9,793 nt of DNA from Gemmatimonadaceae bacterium. Its GTDB lineage: Bacteria > Gemmatimonadota > Gemmatimonadetes > Gemmatimonadales > Gemmatimonadaceae. Under the pieces are notes generated by a model that was not told where the DNA came from, did no database searches, and worked only from the letters and a program-made list of their open reading frames with translations. Where the stretch lies: positions 1-9,793 of the forward strand of contig JADGQU010000061.1 in assembly GCA_017881545.1 (NCBI GenBank), in the 5' to 3' direction. Made by a program: the position numbers and the translations under genes. Below, piece after piece: positions 7,855 to 9,793 of this stretch (its first letter is position 1; the number at the start of each line of letters is the position of its first letter).

Positions 7855-8292
7855 TCACAAGACGACCTGGCTCAGAGTGATCTGGATTCTTGTTGCCGAT
7901 AGGACCTGATCGCCGACGAGTTCCCACGAGCTTCCGGCGGCGGTTACAGCGAAATTCATGTCGCGGACGAACGTGTCGGCTGCCTCGGAGAAAGTGACGA
8001 CGTCCCCCGTCCGTGTCCACGTGCCAGCCATGTCGGCGTCGAGCGCCGCTGTTCCACCGGACGCGACGATGTGCAGATGACCGGTCGTCGAACCGTTTGC
8101 CGTGAGGTTGATGCTTAGGGTGCTGCCGGCCTGGATCTGGTTGGTCTGACCCGAGCTTCCAGTCGTTACGAATTCGACGGCATTCTAGCTGCCGACGAGC
8201 GGTGAAGGCGGACCTGTAGAATCGCTGCCGCAGGCGATCATTGCTGCAACGCCGATTAACATCGGCGCGGTTTTCAGCATTGAGTACCTCAT
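7855..8292 (-). pseudogene. Lipocalin-like lipoprotein gene interrupted by an in-frame amber codon
   Basis: On the minus strand an ATG at 8292 opens a frame of 146 codons to a TGA at 7857-7855. It is broken only by one TAG at 8187-8185 (codon 36). The N-terminus MRYSMLKTAPMLIGVAAMIA followed by Cys21 and GSDSTGPPSP is a lipoprotein signal peptide with a slightly unusual lipobox (MIAC). The 109 residues after the TAG read as one beta-rich domain without further defects, including GTWTRTGDVVTF and a C-terminal QITLSQVVL strand. Just before the TAG the sequence is PLVGS. In lipocalin-like lipoproteins this is normally followed by Trp (GxW), so TGG to TAG by one base change is the simplest explanation. 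AGGAGA sits seven bases before the ATG. The gene is convergent with the permease gene (16 bases apart). It could be a recent pseudogene, a sequencing error, or read through by a suppressor tRNA. The ligand is unknown. Confidence 0.75.
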
Positions 8293-8299
8293 ACTGCAT

Positions 8300-8305
8300 T
8301 CTCCT
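8300..8305 (-). promoter_or_regulatory. Ribosome binding site of the lipoprotein gene
   Basis: The plus-strand TCTCCT reads AGGAGA on the minus strand and lies seven bases ahead of the ATG at 8292. This favours the start at MRYSMLK rather than any upstream Met and shows that the gene was built for expression. Confidence 0.7.
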
Positions 8306-8327
8306 GTTTGTATGACGGTTGAGTGTT

Positions 8328-8390
8328 GATTCCTCGGAAGAATCACGCCATGTCGCCTGGTGGAAATCACGCCATTGCGCGATGCAATGG
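8328..8390. promoter_or_regulatory. Cluster of palindromic and direct repeats in the divergent gap
   Basis: Three elements lie between the divergent lipoprotein and ABC genes. A 17-base near-palindrome GATTCCTCGGAAGAATC (8328-8344) has one mismatched pair. An 11-base direct repeat AATCACGCCAT occurs at 8341-8351 and 8365-8375, 24 bases apart. A perfect 7-base stem CCATTGC/GCAATGG with a five-base loop spans 8372-8390. Overlapping dyads and a spaced direct repeat in a shared promoter gap are what operator sites look like, but no regulator gene is adjacent and I cannot assign a protein. Confidence 0.4.
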
Positions 8391-8456
8391 TTTCGCGAGC
8401 CAGTCAACGATTGCTCTACCCTCGCCAAACGCTGCGATCCTGTCCGCACACTTTGC

Positions 8457-8461
8457 GGAGG
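8457..8461 (+). promoter_or_regulatory. Ribosome binding site deciding the ABC ATPase start
   Basis: GGAGG lies seven bases before the GTG at 8469. It selects that GTG over an in-frame ATG at 8319, whose 50 extra residues run through the repeat cluster and do not resemble any ABC N-terminus. Confidence 0.75.
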
Positions 8462-8468
8462 ATCGGCC

Positions 8469-9227
8469 GTGCAGATCGCATTGTCTGTCAGGGGCCTCAA
8501 CAAGACGTACCTCTCCGGCGCGAGATCGCGAGCCATGGCGACTCCCGCGCTGCGCGATGTCAGTCTCGACGTCGCAGCCGGTGAGATCGTAGGACTCGTC
8601 GGCCGGCCCGGCGCGGGGAAATCCACTCTTCTCCTCTGTCTCGCCGGTCTCCTCAGGACCGACGAGGGCACGATCAGCTGGTTCGGCGAACAGATCACCG
8701 GTCACCACGTTCCGGCGGGACTCGCCTATGTTCCGCAGCGCGCCGGCTACTACTCTTTTCTCACGGTGCGCGAAGCGCTCGAGTACTACGCGACGCTTCA
8801 CGACCTCTCCACCGCGAACCGCGCCGCGCAGGTGGAAACCGCGCTGAGAGAGGTTGGTCTTCATATCCACGCCACGCGGCGCGTGAGCACCCTCTCGGCC
8901 AGCCTCGTGCAGCGGCTCGGACTCGCGCAATCCCTGATCGGATCGCCGCGCGCGATTCTTCTCGACGAGACACTCTGCGGCGAAGGTCTCCTCTTCGACA
9001 AGGATATCGTTTCGGTCCTGACTCGTCTCACTCGGCGCGGCATCACGATCATTCTTGCTGCGCCGAATCCGGTCGAGCTGCATCGAATCGCCGCCCGCTC
9101 CATCAATATCGTGGAGGGACGAGTGGTATCGTCGCGCCGCGAGTCAGAGGCGGCACTGGCAGCCGGGGAACAATCTGCGTTCGAATTAGCTGCCGGAGTC
9201 CCACGCCGGGTTGCGGAGCAAGGCTAA
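8469..9227 (+). CDS. ABC-type ATP-binding protein with degenerate signature and H-loop
   Basis: From the GTG start this is a 252-residue stand-alone nucleotide-binding domain. It opens with the usual beta strands and an A-loop aromatic (Tyr14), and has an intact Walker A GRPGAGKST at 45-53, a Q-loop Gln90 and a Walker B ILLDE ending at Asp166-Glu167. Other conserved sites are not canonical. The signature reads LSASLVQR (142-149) instead of LSGGQxQR, the D-loop region reads GEGLLFD, and the switch histidine position aligns with Pro199 in ILAAPNP. The overall fold resembles the ABC-2 or LPS-export type of ATPase (LTVREALEYYA, GLVG). No permease or substrate-binding gene lies beside it, so the partner is unknown and it may be a regulatory or weakly active ATPase. 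The stop TAA overlaps an ATG (TAATG at 9225-9229), but the frame opened there is not convincing. The extreme C-terminus (about 222-252) is extra to the core domain. Confidence 0.85.
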   Translation: MQIALSVRGLNKTYLSGARSRAMATPALRDVSLDVAAGEIVGLVGRPGAGKSTLLLCLAGLLRTDEGTISWFGEQITGHHVPAGLAYVPQRAGYYSFLTVREALEYYATLHDLSTANRAAQVETALREVGLHIHATRRVSTLSASLVQRLGLAQSLIGSPRAILLDETLCGEGLLFDKDIVSVLTRLTRRGITIILAAPNPVELHRIAARSINIVEGRVVSSRRESEAALAAGEQSAFELAAGVPRRVAEQG

Positions 9228-9387
9228 TGGTTGCGCTCACGCGTGCGCGGCACGTCCCGATTGGCCGTTTTCGGTTGACGGCACTGCTAATGCAAGCGCT
9301 TGGGCCCACAAACACGCAGACCTGGTTCGCCAGTGATAGAGCAGATGGTGACAACGCCATGCTGACTCCACGTAGGCGCAAAAAGGC
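9228..9387 (+). other. Leader region between the ABC gene and the prepilin gene
   Basis: I see no credible protein here. An open frame from ATG 9227 runs to 9457 (76 codons) but its product is Arg-rich, ends over the prepilin start in another frame and has no recognisable domain. The region holds the possible sigma-54 site and a perfect 10-base palindrome CAAGCGCTTG (9293-9302). A CCCC-TCAA-GGGG hairpin next to a seven-G run lies just inside the following gene (9394-9408). Confidence 0.4.
9280..9294 (+). promoter_or_regulatory. Possible sigma-54 (-24/-12) promoter ahead of the prepilin gene
   Basis: GGCAC at 9280-9284 and TGCA at 9291-9294 give the essential GG-N10-GC spacing of sigma-54 promoters. 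Deviations from consensus are C for T before GG and A for the first T of TTGC. Type IV pilin genes in several bacteria use sigma-54, which makes the location plausible. It would put transcription start near 9305, about 80 bases before the gene. A match this short could be chance. Confidence 0.3.
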
Positions 9388-9793
9388 TTGCCACCCCTCA
9401 AGGGGGGGCCGACGACGAAAGCCTACCGCCCAAACACTGCAGCAGCCTTCACGCTGATCGAGCTCCTTCTCGTCGTCGTGATCATTGGTGTGCTCGCGTC
9501 AATGGCGGTGCCGCAATATCAAAAGGCGCTTGATCTGGCACGGGTGGCGAAAGCCATTGGCGATATTGAAGCCATCGCGCTGGAGCTGTCGTCGCTCGAC
9601 TCCTTGCCGGCATCGTTGGCTGCCGTTAACCGCGCCACTTACAACGACCCTTGGGATAGACCTTATGTCTACCTCAAGCTTGAAAGTCCCAAAACCAACG
9701 GCACGGCACGGAAGGATCATTTTCTCGTTCCCCTCAATTCGGATTTCGATCTCTACAGCATGGGCAAAGACGGTGCGTCCTCGCCCCCATTGA
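9388..9793 (+). CDS. GspG/type IV-like prepilin, 3' end cut by window edge
   Basis: The first 135 residues of a secretion-type pseudopilin or minor pilin are visible and remain open at the right edge. A 20-residue basic leader is followed by AFTLIELLLVVVIIGVLASM at 20-39: the class III prepilin signal with Glu at mature position 5, processed by a PilD-type peptidase and assembled from the inner membrane. Cleavage would be after Ala20 rather than the usual Gly. The globular part carries NDPWDRPYVYL (86-96) and DLYSMGKDG (121-129), the features of GspG-like major pseudopilins, whose C-terminal loop binds calcium. The only start codon after the in-frame stop at 9373-9375 is TTG 9388, with a poor ribosome site. 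A seven-G run in the leader (9402-9408) is a possible frameshift spot, and one base fewer or more could link it to an upstream ATG at 9359. Partner secretion genes are not in the window. Confidence 0.85.
   Translation, partial: MPPLKGGPTTKAYRPNTAAAFTLIELLLVVVIIGVLASMAVPQYQKALDLARVAKAIGDIEAIALELSSLDSLPASLAAVNRATYNDPWDRPYVYLKLESPKTNGTARKDHFLVPLNSDFDLYSMGKDGASSPPL

Noticed and set aside
7839..7864. CGTCTT/AAGACG stem between the convergent permease and lipoprotein genes as a terminator
   Set aside because: Only six base pairs with a 14-base loop and no U-run on either strand; too weak to call.
8319..8468. 50-residue N-terminal extension of the ABC ATPase
   Set aside because: It has no ABC-like sequence and runs through palindromic DNA. 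The GTG at 8469 has a well-spaced GGAGG.
7835..8698. 287-codon minus-strand frame spanning the lipoprotein and the start of the ABC gene
   Set aside because: It is in a different frame from the lipoprotein signal peptide and domain, is Arg-rich and has no domain; a shadow frame.
9227..9457. 76-codon frame overlapping the ABC stop as TAATG
   Set aside because: Coupling geometry is attractive, but the product is low-complexity and Arg-rich and it overlaps the prepilin signal in another frame. It may be relevant only if the G7 run is a frameshift.

Overview
The window looks like chromosomal DNA from a GC-rich, Gram-negative-type bacterium. The content is mostly housekeeping, with a less ordinary right-hand end. 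A Gemmatimonadota-like soil or sediment lineage is my best guess. It rests on codon and GC style, the short 'CGSDSTGP' lipoprotein leader followed by a lipocalin-like fold, and purine-rich intergenic tracts. No marker in the window proves it, so treat the taxonomy as inference.

Layout: (1) 1-842, minus strand: the N-terminal 280 residues of a DUF4956-type multi-pass membrane protein, running off the left edge and divergent from the next gene. (2) 961-3828, plus: a complete uvrA (nucleotide excision repair damage sensor). (3) 3829-3954: a short gap with a purine tract and a matching pyrimidine tract that can pair. (4) 3955-5511, plus: sdaAB and sdaAA, the two subunits of an iron-sulfur L-serine dehydratase, abutting and with all three cluster cysteines at family spacing. 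(5) 5512-5868: a non-coding gap holding a long imperfect inverted repeat (MITE-like) whose right arm begins a set of three degenerate direct repeats. (6) 5869-7838, plus: a PspA/IM30 (ESCRT-III-like) membrane-maintenance protein and an AI-2E-family membrane permease, two bases apart and probably one operon. (7) 7855-8292, minus: a small lipoprotein with a lipocalin-like fold, broken by one in-frame amber codon exactly at the Trp of its expected GxW motif. (8) 8293-8468: a divergent regulatory gap with a hairpin, a near-palindrome and an 11-bp direct repeat. (9) 8469-9227, plus: an ABC ATPase with intact Walker motifs but degenerate signature, D-loop and H-loop, and no permease beside it. (10) 9388 to the right edge, plus: a GspG-like prepilin/pseudopilin, incomplete at the 3' end, probably starting at TTG, with a possible sigma-54 promoter upstream.

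UvrA acts in DNA repair. SdaAB/SdaAA deaminate serine to pyruvate. PspA and the permease share the envelope as a site of action. The right-hand end carries surface or secretion functions. I see no phage, CRISPR, toxin-antitoxin or defence cassette, no tRNA and no rRNA. The points most worth a second look are the amber-interrupted lipoprotein, the MITE-like inverted repeat with its direct repeats, and the degenerate orphan ABC ATPase. None of these amounts to a demonstrated new system.
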